Of a stretch of 64,000 bases of DNA, positions 10,681-24,156 are shown piece after piece (positions within the stretch are counted from its first letter, which is position 1; every line of letters starts with the position of its first letter). The notes below the pieces were generated by a model. That model saw nothing but the letters and a program-made list of their open reading frames with translations, searched no databases and was not told the origin of the DNA. The stretch is from Anadara kagoshimensis. Lineage: Eukaryota > Mollusca > Bivalvia > Arcoida > Arcidae. Location of the stretch: the NCBI GenBank assembly GCA_021292105.1, contig CM037862.1:690501-754500 (forward strand), written 5' to 3'. The position numbers and the translations under genes are program-made.

Positions 10681-13092
10681 ATGGCGGGTCTAGTGACTGA
10701 CAGTGAAGATTGGCAGTCCTATAAGTGTATACTGGACTGTAACCGTCACATGTATGAGAACCAAATTGCTTGTGATATAAACTTTCTAGTCGGAGAAAAT
10801 GAAGTTCGCATCCCAGCCCACAAGTACATACTGGTCAGCCGTAGTTGCGTATTTTTCAGCATGTTTTATGGACCCCTGGCGGAGACCAAGACTGATATAC
10901 GACTTCCGGATATAGAACCGGATGTGTTTAAAACTCTTCTACAGTAAGTACCGTAACTTGACATAAATAAGGTATCTACTTTCCAATCGAACACAACCTG
11001 TCTTATAGTTCATAAGGATTGTGTCAAAAGTGTAAACTGAATTATTAATACTAAAAAAATCCGGTCCGTGGTCGAATCGCAAACACGAAAGCAAAATAAA
11101 AACTTCGATAACTTTAACTTGTTAAAGGTGGCATGGACTTCCACCAGGGAAGTGAGGCCTGGTGCTGCGGAAGGATAATTCCAACCAGTTTAGCTAGCTA
11201 CCGTGACCCGTCATGTGTGAAATCAAAATTGAGAATGAAAGGAGTAGAACTATGGAAATATATGATTCTAAGGTTGATAGCAGAAGTTTAGAAATCACCC
11301 ATGAAAGTAAACTTTTCCTTGTTTATCTTACTCTGGCAATCTTCGCCGTTTTAATTATTTAGTCCCAATTGTCCATACAAAGAAGACTCAATCTGCAGTT
11401 ATGTGGTGTCCTCAAAATAGTTCGGTTACAATTGCAAGTCAATTTAACACAATACACGCACACATTTATTGCAAATCCAAAAGCTAAATTTACTTCTTGA
11501 TTTATTATAACCAACCCGAATTTTAATCAATGACCACCATGGTCATGATCACAATTGCAATGTTTCAGTATGACGTTTTACACCCCATCCCTTTGCTGCA
11601 AATTTTGGATAAGTAAATTACATTGTATTTTTCTTAATATAAAATCCAATTTAGGGGATATATAGTAGTTATCTCCCCTTATATAGTAGTAGTAGTAGAT
11701 TGTGCATGGCAACATCTTAATGTCCAGCTATTCTGTCATTGAGTCATACTTAATGCCTTAAATGTCATGTTCTTATTCCCAATAAATGTTGGTGTCAGAT
11801 GGCATTACATGTAAACTAACATCAGAATGATACAACCAGCTAGCTACGGTGATGCCTTCAGTATGGACCGTTTTCATTCATCAATAGTAGATCACAAAAT
11901 ATTTAAACCAAACAAAAGTGATGGAAATCAAAATGTAACAAAGAGTTGAATGTTGTGCTAATTTTAAGTTTAAACTATTTTCAGGTATTTATATTTGGAC
12001 GAAATAGAGATCAAACCGGAAATGGTTTTACCGTTACTGTACGCTTCCAAGAAATATTCCGTCCAAAAACTGTCAAAAAAGTGTCTTAAATACCTGGCAT
12101 TGGATCAGTCATCGGACAACGTATGTGCAATATTAGAACAGTCCCATCTTTATGACGAAATCGAGCTTCAGAGCAAATGTATGGAATACATCTGTGCGCA
12201 TGCGAAGGAAGTCGTTGAATCAGAGGATTTCTTGAACATATGTCCCACGTGCCTTGAGCTTGTGCTAAAATCGGACCAATTACAAGTGGACGAAAAAACA
12301 ATACTCAAGTGTGTTTTAAAATGGTCAGAGAAGAGATGTGAGAGAAATGACCTTGACATTACTCCAGAAAATCAACGATCACAATTAGGTAAAATCTTAT
12401 ACTTAATACGATTTCCTCTCTTAGGAGAAACTTATTTTACTGACACTGTAACAGATTCTGAGATTTTGTCGGATTCAGAAAAAGTGGATTTATTTAAACA
12501 TTTCTTTAAGACAGGTTGTACATCTAGATTGTTTACTTGTAGAAATCGTTTTGTTAACCCTGATTCTTCCTCATCTAGTGATTCCTTTCAAAGTGACAAT
12601 GACACAAAACCCATACAGACATGTATACGATATCAAAATGTATACGAGGACGGATCTTGGTATTGTGGCGGGGAGCCCGACGCCATCAGCTTCCTGTGTA
12701 ACCATCCAATTATGTTACACGGTATTCTAGTCTACGGTTCATACATCGGTGAAGGTATTTATGACGTCACGTGTTCAGTTTATGATAACACTGACGTGGA
12801 GTTGGCCAATCGGAGAACTCAGTTAAAGACAAGCGAAAGTCAACATACATATCCGGTACTACTAGAAACGCCCATATCTATAATGCCAAGTAGAAAATAC
12901 GCACTTGTTGTCAAATTAATTAGTTCAGATGGTTTGGACACATATCAGGGTAAAAGTGGTCTAATGACTGTTAGCTGTGGTGGGGTTAGATTCACCTTCA
13001 GTAAGTCTAAATATAGTAGAAACGGAACTGACGTCAAGATAGGTCAGATACCCGGATTATTGTTCACGTGCTCGGAGGATTTCGACGAATGA
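10681..13092 (+). CDS. BTB-BACK-PHR protein, BTBD1/2/3/6 family (two coding exons)
   Basis: Exons join 10681-10943 with 11985-13092. The donor is CTACA|GTAAGT and the acceptor is ACTATTTTCAG|G. The split codon gives ...TLLQYLYLDEIEIKP, which restores the BTB fold exactly. The 456-residue protein has a BTB/POZ domain (about 28-125; HKYILVSRSCVFFSMFYG is its core), a BACK domain (about 130-235), a serine-rich linker (282-292) and a C-terminal PHR domain (about 302-456; CGGVRF and GQIPGLLF near the end). In known relatives the BTB-BACK part binds cullin-3 and the PHR part presents the substrate for ubiquitination. Target and paralogue cannot be told from sequence; BTBD6-like is my best guess. 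The intron carries a retroelement tail. Confidence 0.93.
11050..11260 (-). mobile_element. Retroelement 3'-tail repeat in the BTB intron
   Basis: Read on the minus strand it shows the family landmarks: CTCAATTTTGATT, GTAGCTAGCTAAAC, CCTTCCGCAGCACCAGGCCT, CTCACTTCCCTGGTGGAAGT and GTTTTTATTTTGCTT. It is diverged from the other copies and stops short of the terminal GGACATGGATTAGTATG motif. Confidence 0.65.
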
Positions 13093-13551
13093 CATTAACG
13101 TTGGTAAGATGCTTGGATTATTTTTCATGTGTTCGAATGATTTTGACGATTTATTTTAACCTTGGTCAAATATTTGGATTATTTTACACCTGATTTGTCG
13201 ATCCCTATGAATGCACCCTCTTTTTATGTTTTCTTGCGACAAGAAATGGATATGAAAATGAATTTCTAGTCAGTATGATTTGTCATAAGTTAAAAAATCA
13301 CCGAATTCATCTACTAGTATCTACAATTTTGTCACTTTAAACATGTCCGTGTATTTTTGTTCATCATTTATTTTGTCATTCATACTTAACTTGTGTTTTT
13401 CGTATTTTTGTATATTTAATTTTTGTATGAAGATTATATATTTATAGACTTTATTACTATTATTACTACTCTGGATCAAATATTACTTAAATCTGTATGG
13501 ATCAATAATATAAAACAGATGTTTTAATTGTTGAGATTTTTTAAAAGAAAT

Positions 13552-13557
13552 AATAAA
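13552..13557 (+). promoter_or_regulatory. Polyadenylation signal AATAAA of the BTB gene
   Basis: First good AATAAA after the stop at 13092, implying a 3' untranslated region of about 480 bases in AT-rich sequence. Confidence 0.5.
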
Positions 13558-14085
13558 ATACTTTACTAATTTAGTTTATTGTTTTACTTTTCGTAATTGA
13601 TATAGATTTAAACACTTGTTAAAACTTCTTTTAACCATGATCAAGTTTTTGGTTGGATCAACTAAGTGATCATAAATATTCATTTTTATTGAAACATGCA
13701 CTGAACGTTTGACCACACTGATTTAAAACACTCTTACTATTGAGCCAGGTGACTATTTTTAATCCTGAAGCACAAACTGTTTATGAAGTGTTTTTGTGAC
13801 TACCTGTTCAAGTATTTTAAAACAGAAAACGCGTTTTGATCATCTTCGGATCCTGAAGCATATACCGTCTGTGAAGTGAGACATGTTAGTCCTGTTATTT
13901 AAAAGCACATTACTTTATTAACCAAGTCGGTAAAAACTAATTCTAGCCTTAACCACACCACTGTATAACACGTTCTGGCCTTAACCACACCAATGTATAA
14001 CTTAAATAAGCCCATGTTTATCTTGTCATCCACATTGTTGTGTCATGTTCTGAGTTGATCTGCAAATTATCAAATGCTTTAAACA
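13558..14085. other. Intergenic; short tandem duplications
   Basis: Two copies of a ~33-bp word (CTTAACCACACCACTGTATAAC and a near match) lie at about 13,947-14,000. TCCTGAAGCA...TGTGAAGTG occurs twice around 13,765 and 13,852. No gene. Confidence 0.45.
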
Positions 14086-14089
14086 ATGG

Positions 14090-14230
14090 AGTTAAGTAGT
14101 GGAGTATTACGCCTCGGTTAATAGTCTCCTTTCTGTCGAGGCGGTCAGTTTATGGATGTGGAGGAAACCGGAGTGTCCAGAGAAAACCACCAACCATCGC
14201 CAAGCGAAATACCCATAAAGGAACGTTTAA
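14090..14230 (+). repeat. Dispersed repeat fragment (GTGGAGGAAACCGGAGTG type)
   Basis: The word CAGTTTATGGATGTGGAGG followed by AAACCGGAGTGTCCAGAG is echoed at 50,628-50,665 (CAGTTTATGGTTGGTGGAAG...AAACTGGAGTGACC). Two copies in one window, plus their composition, suggest an interspersed repeat. I recall similar words from SINE-like mollusc repeats, but the class is not settled. Confidence 0.5.
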
Positions 14231-15313
14231 GAATGTGAGTTGGAAACATAAACTGTCCAATGGTTTTTGTGAGCAATAGTAAGCACATGCGTTACATGTG
14301 TATGGTAATTACGTCTAAAACTAAAAGCTACTATGTAACATGTTTCAGATTAAATATTAATTAATGTATGTTAAAAGTATAAATCATCGCAAATAAAACG
14401 AGGGGATTTAACACAATAATGTCACGTATTAGTAAATGGGTCTTTGGCGATATTAACTGCAGGAACGTATCCTTCTGGATCACTCTCTGAGTTTCACTAC
14501 TGGAAGACGTGTACACATTGTACATGATCATGCTGATTTGACGGCTTTATTGTAGGAGTTTTAGTGTTCACGTCAGTCTAATTCCGAACCCCTGGTTATG
14601 TCTGTTAGGTAATTTAAACTGATTTTATTTAAAATCGATAAACTTCATGCACGTAGGAGGATCTACATATTCTGTTAGAACTCCGTTTTATGTGTTAGTC
14701 TGATGTATCGCAGCCACTCATACTGCAGTATTACAGGAGATTGTATAAAAACGGACTTTATTGATCAATTAAGTCCAAACATAAAACTATTTTTGAAGTA
14801 AGCGTACTTGAGGTAATTGAAGTTTTGTTCGTATTAAAATGTTGTTCCTCATGTCTAGAATAATTACCAACAAGAAAGGACGCACTGGTAAAATAATGTA
14901 TTGTAATTTCTTAAAGAAATAAAAACAATAGAGATTTGTAGCTTAATAAATATGTACATGTACTTCATATGATAGTAGCTTAGGCAATGGGAATTACGAC
15001 CACAACACAACAGACCAATTGACACATAAATAAGGAACAAAGTTAAAACATACCGATTTGTAAACTACTGACCATATCATCCGTCAACAGGTAATGCATA
15101 TGGTACAATAGTTTCTCAGTGTTTCTGAGTATTTCACTCTTTCAGTGTTAATATACCTGTAGCATTACGTGCATATGTTAAGGAATCGGTTACACAAAGA
15201 CATTATTGAAGAACACATGTACTTCTAACAACAACCAAAGCACGCTAAGAACACAAAGTTATAGTGTTCCGAGCACTATATACTAGATATCACACGTACA
15301 ATAAAACTCCACC
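14231..15313. other. Intergenic, no gene seen
   Basis: Ordinary AT-rich sequence up to the start of the 45-bp minisatellite. No supported feature. Confidence 0.4.
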
Positions 15314-18300
15314 GACTTCGGACGGATGCACAAGGTTACAATACTCCAAACACTTCGGACGGACACTCAAGAACACAAATTAATACTCCGAACACTTCGG
15401 GCGGACACTTAAGAACACAAGGTTACAATACTCCGAACACTTCGGACGGATACACAGGGTTACAATACTCCGAACACTTCGGACGGACACTCAAGAACAT
15501 AAGTTTACAATACTCCGAACACTTCGGACGGACACTCAAGAACACAAGGTTACAATACTCCGAACACTTTGGACGGACACTCAAAAACACGAAGTAACAA
15601 TACTCCGAACACTTCGGGCTGACACTCAAGAACACAAGGTTACAATACTCCGAACACTTCGGACGGACACTCAAAAACACGAAGTAACAATACTCCGAAC
15701 ACTTCGTACGGACACTCAAGAACACAAGGTTACAATACTCCGTACACTTCGGACGGACACTCAAAAACACAAGGTTACAATACTCCGAACACTTCAGTCG
15801 GATACTCAAGAACACAAGGTTACAATACTCCGAACACTTCGGACGTACACTCGAGAACACAAGGTTACAATACTCCGAACACTTCGGTCGGACACTCAAG
15901 AACACAAGGTTACAATACTCCGAACACTTCGGACGGACACTCAAGAACACAAGGTTACAATACTCCGAACACTTCGGACAGACACTCGAGAACACAAGGT
16001 TACAATACTCCGAACACTTCAGTCGGATACTCAAGAACACAAGGTTACAATACTCCGAACACTTCGGACGTACACTCGAGAACACAAGGTTACAATACTC
16101 CGAACACTTCGGTCGGACACTCAAAACACAAGGTTACAATACTCCGAACACTTCGGACGGACACTCAAGAACACAAGGTTACAATACTCAGAACACTTCG
16201 TATGGACGCTCAAGAACACAAGGTTACAATATTCCGAACACTTCGTATGGACGCTCAAGAACACAAGGTTACAATATTCCGAACACTTCGGTCGGACACT
16301 CAAGAACACAAGGTTACAATACTCCGAACACTTCGGACGTACACTCGAGAACACAAGGTTACAATACTCCGAACACTTCGGTCGGACACTTAAGAACACA
16401 AGGTTACAATACTCCGAACACTTCGGACGGATACACAGGGTTACAATACTCCGAACACTTCGGACGGACACTCAAGAACACAAGGTTACAATACTCCGAA
16501 CACTTCGGACGGACACTCAAGAACACAAGGTTACAATACTCCGAACACTTTGGACGGACACTCAAAAACACGAAGTAACAATACTCCGAACACTTCGGGC
16601 TGACACTCAAGAACACAAGGTTACAATACTCCGAACACTTCGGACGGACACTCAAAAACACGAAGTAACAATACTCCGAACACTTCGTACGGACACTCAA
16701 GAACACAAGGTTACAATACTCCGTACACTTCGGACGGACACTCAAAAACACAAGGTTACAATACTCCGAACACTTCGGACGGACACTCAAAAACACGAAG
16801 TAACAATACTCCGAACACTTCGGACAGACACTCGAGAACACAAGGTTACAATACTCCGAACACTTCAGTCGGATGCTCAAGAACACAAGGTTACAATACT
16901 CCGAACACTTCGGACGTACACTCGAGAACACAAGGTTACAATACTCCGAACACTTCGGTCGGACACTCAAGAACACAAGGTTACAATACTCCGAACACTT
17001 CGGACGGACACTCAAGAACACAAGGTTACAATACTCAGAACACTTCGTATGGACGCTCAAGAACACAAGGTTACAATATTCCGAACACTTCGTATGGACG
17101 CTCAAGAACACAAGGTTACAATATTCCGAACACTTCGGTCGGACACTCAAGAACACAAGGTTACAATACTCCGAACACTTCGGACGTACACTCGAGAACA
17201 CAAGGTTACAATACTCCGAACACTTCGGTCGGACACTCAAGAACACAAGGTTACAATATTCCGAACACTTCGTATGGACGCTCAAGAACACAAGGTTACA
17301 ATATTCCGAACACTTCGGTCGGACACTCAAGAACACAAAGTTACGATACTCCGAACACTTCGGACGTACACTCGAGAACACAAGGTTACAATACTCCGAA
17401 CACTTCGGTCGGACACTCAAGAACACAAGGTTACAATACTCTGAACACTTCGGACGGACGCTCAAGAACACAAGGTTACAATACTCCGAACACTTCGGTC
17501 GGACACTCAAGAACACAAGGTTACAATACTCCGAACACTTCGGACGGACACTCAAGAACACAAGGTTACAATACTCAGAACATTTCGTATGGACGCTCAA
17601 GAACACAAGGTTACAATATTCCGAACACTTCGTATGGACGCTGAAGAACACAAGGTTACAATATTCCGAACACTTCGGTCGGACACTCAAGAACACAAGG
17701 TTACAATACTCCGAACACTTCGGACGTACACTCGAGAACACAAGGTTACAATACTCCGAACACTTCGGTCGGACACTTAAGAACACAAGGTTACAATACT
17801 CCGAACACTTCGGACGGATACACAGGGTTACAATACTCCGAACACTTCGGACGGACACTCAAGAACACAAGGTTACAATACTCCGAACACTTCGGACGGA
17901 CACTCAAGAACACAAGGTTACAATACTCCGAACACTTTGGACGGACACTCAAAAAAACACGAAGTAACAATACTCCGAACACTTCGGGCTGACACTCAAG
18001 AACACAAGGTTACAATACTCCGAACACTTCGGACGGACACTCAAAAACACGAAGTAACAATACTCCGAACACTTCGTACGGACACTCAAGAACACAAGGT
18101 TACAATACTCCGTACACTTCGGACGGACACTCAAAAACACAAGGTTACAATACTCCGAACACTTCGGACGGACACTCAAAAACACGAAGTAACAATACTC
18201 CGAACACTTCGGACAGACACTCGAGAACACAAGGTTACAATACTCCGAACACTTCAGTCGGATACTCAAGAACACAAGGTTACAATACTCCGAACACTTC

Positions 18301-19055
18301 GGACGTACACTCGAGAACACAAGGTTACAATACTCCGAACACTTCGGTCGGACACTCAAGAACACAAGGTTACAATACTCCGAACACTTTGGACGGACAC
18401 TCAAGAACACAAGGTTACAATACTCAGAACACTTCGTATGGACGCTCAAGAACACAAGGTTACAATATTCCGAACACTTCGTATGGACGCTCAAGAACAC
18501 AAGGTTACAATATTCCGAACACTTCGGTCGGACACTCAAGAACACAAGGTTACAATACTCCGAACACTTCGGACGTACACTCGAGAACACAAGGTTACAA
18601 TACTCCGAACACTTCGGTCGGACACTCAAGAACACAAGGTTACAATATTCCGAACACTTCGTATGGACGCTCAAGAACACAAGGTTACAATATTCCGAAC
18701 ACTTCGGTCGGACACTCAAGAACACAAAGTTACGATACTCCGAACACTTCGGACGTACACTCGAGAACACAAGGTTACAATACTCCGAACACTTCGGTCG
18801 GACACTCAAGAACACAAGGTTACAATACTCTGAACACTTCGGACGGACGCTCAAGAACACAAGGTTACAATACTCCGAACACTTCGGTCGGACACTCAAG
18901 AACACAAAATTACAAACTCCGAACACTTCGGTCGGACACTCAAGAACACAAGGTTACAATACTCCGAACACTTCGGACGTACATTCAAGAACACAAGGTT
19001 ACAATACTCCCAACACTTCGGTCGGACACTCAAGAACACAAAGTTACAATACTCA
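15314..19055. repeat. 45-bp minisatellite array, about 83 units, with long block duplications
   Basis: The unit is made of ACAAGGTTACAATACTCCG, AACACTTCGGACGGACACTC and AAGAAC. Units differ at a few positions (GGACGGACA, GTCGGACAC, GTATGGACG, GGACGTACA; AAGAAC or CGAGAAC). The order of variants repeats in blocks. A landmark unit beginning GACACTTAAG and followed by a shortened GGATACACAGGG unit starts at about 15,404, 16,385 and 17,772, so blocks are about 0.98 and 1.39 kb. Because 45 is a multiple of three and the unit lacks stops in several frames, long repetitive open frames appear on both strands. They are not treated as genes. A decayed outlying copy lies at about 19,118-19,165. Confidence 0.95.
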
Positions 19056-19260
19056 TACGTGCATAAACTAATTTTCTATAACAAACATTTTTTCCATGTA
19101 CTTTAAAACTACCTCTACCTGGACGGACACTCAAGAGAACAAGGTTACAAAACTTCAACCACTTTTACGTGCTCCCGATTTAGAATAATGCCAAATTAGT
19201 ACAAAATAGTGCTTTGTTTTGAAGTAATTGAACTATTGAAGGTCACTCACCAATAAATAC

Positions 19261-19707
19261 ATATTATATACACAGTGTGTAGGTACAACCCTCAGTATCA
19301 GGTCGAGTCCTTTTTTCGTAGCCGTATCACTACGAGTCGCGTTGCGCGACGAGTATTGATACAGCTACGAAAAAAGGACGAGACCTGATACGAAGGGTTG
19401 TACCTACACACTGTGTATATAATATTTTTATCTAACATTTACAATTAGGTTATTTAAAATAATAAAAAACAATACTTTATGTGAAAAAATTACATTTTAC
19501 CACAGAAAACCACTGAACTATGTTTTGACCGACAAATCCAAGACTCTCTGATGACGTAACAATGAGAAATTGCACGTGCGCTTTACCGCCAATGTTGTAT
19601 CACCACATACAACACACTGTGGTGATACAAGATTCTGTATTATACGTGTTCGATAAAACTTGTATTTCACCAAATACAGACAGAAAAACTAGTCTAATGT
19701 TAGATAA
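19261..19707. mobile_element. Foldback/MITE element, copy 1 (447 bp)
   Basis: The left ~165 bases form a long hairpin. ATATTATATACACAGTGTGT runs inward to a GC-rich turn (GTCGCGTTGCGCGACGAG), and the other arm returns to GTGTATATAATAT. The rest is a shared ~280-bp body that starts TTATCTAACATT and ends AATGTTAGATA. The body includes CTGATGACGTAACAATG and GCACGTGCGC. Near-identical to the element at 24157-24566. Copy 1 alone has about 39 extra bases at 19594-19632 with 13-bp inverted arms (TTGTATCACCACA...TGTGGTGATACAA). No coding capacity and no clear target duplication. Confidence 0.85.
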
Positions 19708-20258
19708 TATTTATTAAAACAAACCATGGGGACATTTTACTCCGGATTAGAGTACAACTTATTATTAAAAATAATTCTATCAATGTCTTGGTAAAATTAA
19801 CTAATACTTAAAACTAGCTTGTTTTAACAAAGGATGCCTATACAACACAAGTTGTATTCAACTTACGTGTCTTATAATAATTACAACTATAAATCAATCA
19901 TAATTAAGACTTCTACAATCTTTCAAGTTGAATGCTCTCTAGTTTATTTGGTTGTAAATACCGATTTTTATAATAAAAATTAGTTTTACAGCAAATCGAT
20001 GCGCTGTGGACTACAAATGTGGTTTTAAGCCTTCTATTAAAGTTAGCTATAAAATGATGACATGAACGTTTAAAAACAAACAGTATTTCTTGTATGTTTG
20101 TATTAAAATGTAAATGATGGGATATGTTGTATCATATAAAACACTCACGGTCATGTAACAAAGATTAGTAATGCAGTATTTGTGAATGCAAGTTTGAATT
20201 GACGCGAAATGACTACATGTATGAATACGTTACGGTCACTCTTGAACAAATCAAACCG

Positions 20259-20300
<42 letters not shown>

Positions 20301-20808
20301 TTGGTACTACGATTCTGGTAACCTCTTCTGTAGAACGTCTAAAACGTATTGGAATCATTTTATCATACATTTAATTACTTCAATTCTAAATGTTTTATGT
20401 GCATGTTGTTTTATAATAACGGAATACAATTAAAATAGCGTATCATGATATGATTCAAGGGCTGTTTTAGATTAATTGATTGATTGAACGAGGTTTTAGT
20501 TCCCGGTAAAATCAGAATTTTTTACCTTTGCAGTGCGCTTAGCATATATGGCCAATTATGTTTGCACGCCTGTCGTTACACTGGACATCGTTTTTAAGGT
20601 CTCTTCCGAAGGACCACTGTTTTAGAACGCATTTATGCACACACACGCGCGTAAACACATACACACAAACACACACACATAAGGTACCCTTGTCTTTTGT
20701 TGATGATGCTCATTAGGTATTGGAGTTGTGTTAAGACACACTGTTAAGAGTCATATGTACCTATGAATGCTAATGGCGATTTGGGTATCTAATTACGGTA
20801 AACACAGC
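19708..20808. other. Intergenic with (CA)n microsatellite
   Basis: A pure (CA)19-20 tract lies at 20260-20298, with weaker CA-rich DNA near 20,640-20,680. No gene. Confidence 0.6.
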
Positions 20809-21600
20809 TCAAATCAGATGACATTTGATATTAATTCCGCCCAAAAAAATTCCTTTGTCCTGGAGTAAAATAAAAAGCAGCCCGAAGTAATGCGTGAAAC
20901 GGCTCATCCAAGTCTCTTGGCAAGTCTGAAAGTTAATTGTTGTGATATTATTCTCGTGTAAATAGCCAGTGCTTACATATTTAAAGAACCTTAGTCCGAA
21001 AGTTCTGACAAAGTTGAGATATTGAACACGTTGATGCAAGGTGTTTGTGGGTGTTAATCATGTTGCTGTAGATCCTCTCTGAATTTTTGAATGAGCGATA
21101 TTTTTATTGCGGACTTCAACAGCCATAGCTACTAAATTTATTCACTAAAGATAAATTCAATGCATTGGTTTTATGTCTTCAAATAATAATGTCGTATATG
21201 ATTTAAAATACTGCTGATAATTATCAAGTCAGCTATCTTAGTATAAATATTTAATTGATCAAATACCAAATTTCATTTCAAAAGGTTAAGCGTTTGGTTT
21301 GATATTGAATTCTAATACAAAAAAATTAATTATCATTTTTTTTTGGTGACCATCATAGATTTGGCAGCCATATTTTCAACAAACGGAAAAAGTAAAGGTG
21401 GAAACATACCTATCCTGACTATGCACATATAGAACAATTAGATCCACCATGTTTCCTGCTTTTAACAAAAAAGTTTGCGGAGCGTTAGATTTTTTATCCT
21501 CCCCGACTATAATGGCGAAACGGCTTTCCAAAGTCTCTTGAAAAGTCTGGCAATTCAAAATTGTGTATAAATTATGCCCGTGACAATGTTAAGATATTTG
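20809..21600 (-). repeat. Two diverged copies of an unclassified repeat
   Basis: AAACGGCTCATCCAAGTCTC and TTGGCAAGTCTGAAAGTT at 20,898-20,935 match AAACGGCTTTCCAAAGTCTC and TTGAAAAGTCTGGCAATT at 21,517-21,554. On the minus strand both fall in short open frames that share QT.QET..SRF. This suggests a decayed coding repeat present twice, about 620 bp apart. The family is not recognised. Confidence 0.45.
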
Positions 21601-23700
21601 AGAGAATTTTCATACTAGATTTTAGTTTTGGTGAAATTTTTCGAACTAAGAGTAAAACACACATTGTTCATTTATGTCGAATATTAATTTAACGAACTTT
21701 AAATTTCCTTTTGTCAAATTTTGATCATTTTTGAGAATTTTACAAAGACGTTTGTGTTTTCGATATTTTGTTTATCTAACAGCAAATCGATAACCTGTGT
21801 TTATTAAATCTCTTTAAATCAGTTCTTTGTGAGAATCTCCTTTCTGACACCTAAAATGACATTATTTTGTTTAAACATTCAAAAATGGTAAATGACAGTA
21901 TACTTAACTATATTATGTTGTATCTATAGTGAGAATCGGGGTTATTTTGGTTGAAACCCTCGAATAAATCGCTATTACAAGTCTTACTCATCATAAAGTT
22001 TATAAATAAATATCTTCAATGGAAATTCCTCTCGGAACGATGGCAACCACAATTAAATTATAGGAGAATATTAGATAGACAAACTACATGTCCACTGGAT
22101 AACAAAGATGAAGATGATTGATACAGAATTAAGATGGCCATGTTATTCTCTGATAATCAAGTTAATGTTTGATACTGGAGCTATCTGAGTGCAGCACGTA
22201 TAATCTAATTACTTTATTCATTTATTTCCCCATTGAGAGGATTTGACCAGATAGATTGTTTACAAAACATTTATCTTTTGGCTTTGAAAACTTCGACCAA
22301 ATATTATTCTTATAGTATTTCAAATCAAACTATGAAGTACATCATTCAACAGAAGTTTCGTATAAAATCTGTGGAACCCCCCCCCCCTTCCTCCTACGTC
22401 AAAGCGACAACAGCCACTAGTTTACAATAATACACATTATATGGACTAATTCCATGTATCCCAATCTATGTGATTTAATTTGCCAGATCTGCAGATCCGA
22501 AACAAACTTTGTCTACAGAACACGTTTGATTACCTTAAACAAGCTATGCAACAGTTCTTCCGTTTCTTATATTCAAAATACTCAAAGATAAAAACCAGGA
22601 AAACAAACATACAAAAAGTAACTTTATTATCGGTATAGATCGATAAACAGTCTGTTGTTATGCACCATGAATTATTGGCTTTTATCTAAAAAATAAAAAA
22701 GTAATATCCATCACAAGACATAAACCCAACTAGAGTAAACGTTTTGATGACCATGACTGACATTTTCAGTGATGCTGATAGGAACTTCGGAACTCTGGTA
22801 TAACCATTCATTCGGAAGGTCTCCGGGGAGATATTGCAGTCACAAATCAATAAGTAAATGTAATTGGAGTATGTGTATTTGGTATCTGTTATTCATGGCT
22901 TCTTGTCGTGTCTTCACAGAGGTGTACTTAATGTGCTTGTTTTTGACAGTTTTTAAGTAACTTAATGGAATTGCTACAATAACATATGATCGGAATACCT
23001 CGGTTTTTATTTATAAGTGTTACATAGCTATTTGCGATACTCAGAAGTGGTGATATATATTTTTTGAGTTCTTGTGAAGTCCGGGTTGATTGTTCTTTAG
23101 AGACTGGGTAAGTTATATTATACATCTTTATTATCTTTAATTCAGCTATAGATCACGTTTGTTTATAACGTTATTACTTATATAATATAACAATAATTAT
23201 GATAAACTGATATTGCCATGGTATTGTACAGCAGAAAATATTTGATTCCTTGACATATGAACATTTAAATAGAACCCCAAGCACTTTAATCTCGTCCCGG
23301 GTGAACGGTTTGGGAAATTAAAATAAATGTTAATTTTTACACTGTTGTTTATTCAGCTAATTTGATAATAACAGATGTTCAAACGTTGACAATGTTAGAG
23401 TTGTCCGACATTTGAGGGTTCTCATACATTTCATGGCTTTCGGACATTTTAGGGTTCTCAGACACTCGCGCAGACATTTCAGGGTTATCAGATGATTGAG
23501 GATTTTAAGGTGCTGTAGGATATTTGATGGGTCTCATGTTTTTAATTTGATACTATAGTCATATAACAAATAAATGAATAGCAACCACACACAAAGTGAT
23601 AGAGTGGGACGACATATTAACTTTGAACGGACACCGTGATGGTATCCCCTTGACTGAAGGGTATAACATCGGTTAGTAGGATTACTTTTAATACTTTTGT
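21601..23700. other. Intergenic, no gene seen
   Basis: AT-rich. A C9-10 run lies near 22,378-22,388. Between about 23,400 and 23,510 the words CGGACATTTTAGGGTTCTCA, GACATTTCAGGGTTATCAG and GACATTTGAGGGTTCTCAT form a decayed ~30-bp tandem repeat. Short open frames lack domains. Confidence 0.45.
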
Positions 23701-23778
23701 CATGTGCTGATTTTTAATTTTACTAGAATATTGCATTCAAAATGCATTATTTTAATAAAAATTCAAAATCAGCACATG
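23701..23778. repeat. 78-bp imperfect palindrome (hairpin A)
   Basis: The outer arms CATGTGCTGATTTTTAATTTTA and TAAAAATTCAAAATCAGCACATG pair almost throughout. The centre also folds (TGCATTCAAAATGCA). It is related to the hairpin at 25001-25053 through the TGTGCT...AGCACA ends. Confidence 0.65.
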
Positions 23779-24156
23779 CCATTCTTATCTTTAGATATAA
23801 TATAAAGTTGAAAGTACATTCCGCATTTCAGTCATCATTTTAAGACACGATTACAATTACAGAGATTGAGTTTTTAACATGTGCATCATGTCAGAAAAGA
23901 CAATGTTGTTGTCTATACAACTCAATAAAACATTTTGTTGTTTTGCATATTTTTTCCATCCTGTGGGATAGACGGCGACCTTGAAGGGTAGACCAATGCC
24001 GACACAATCTATATCATTAAACGTGCGAGCAACATTTCAAGCGTTTGTGCTCTAATGTATTTAGTATAAACTTGTTTTGATCATAATAACAAAACAATAT
24101 GTATTAGCAGCCCTTCCCAAATATGGACTCTGTGGGATATAAATAATGACATATAC
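23779..24156. other. Short intergenic spacer
   Basis: No gene or repeat recognised between hairpin A and the second foldback element. Confidence 0.4.

Noticed and set aside
15423-18926. Long cysteine-rich and histidine/threonine-rich repeat proteins on both strands
   Set aside because: They are produced by a stop-free 45-bp unit read in several frames; no start context, splice signals or non-repeat domain supports a gene.
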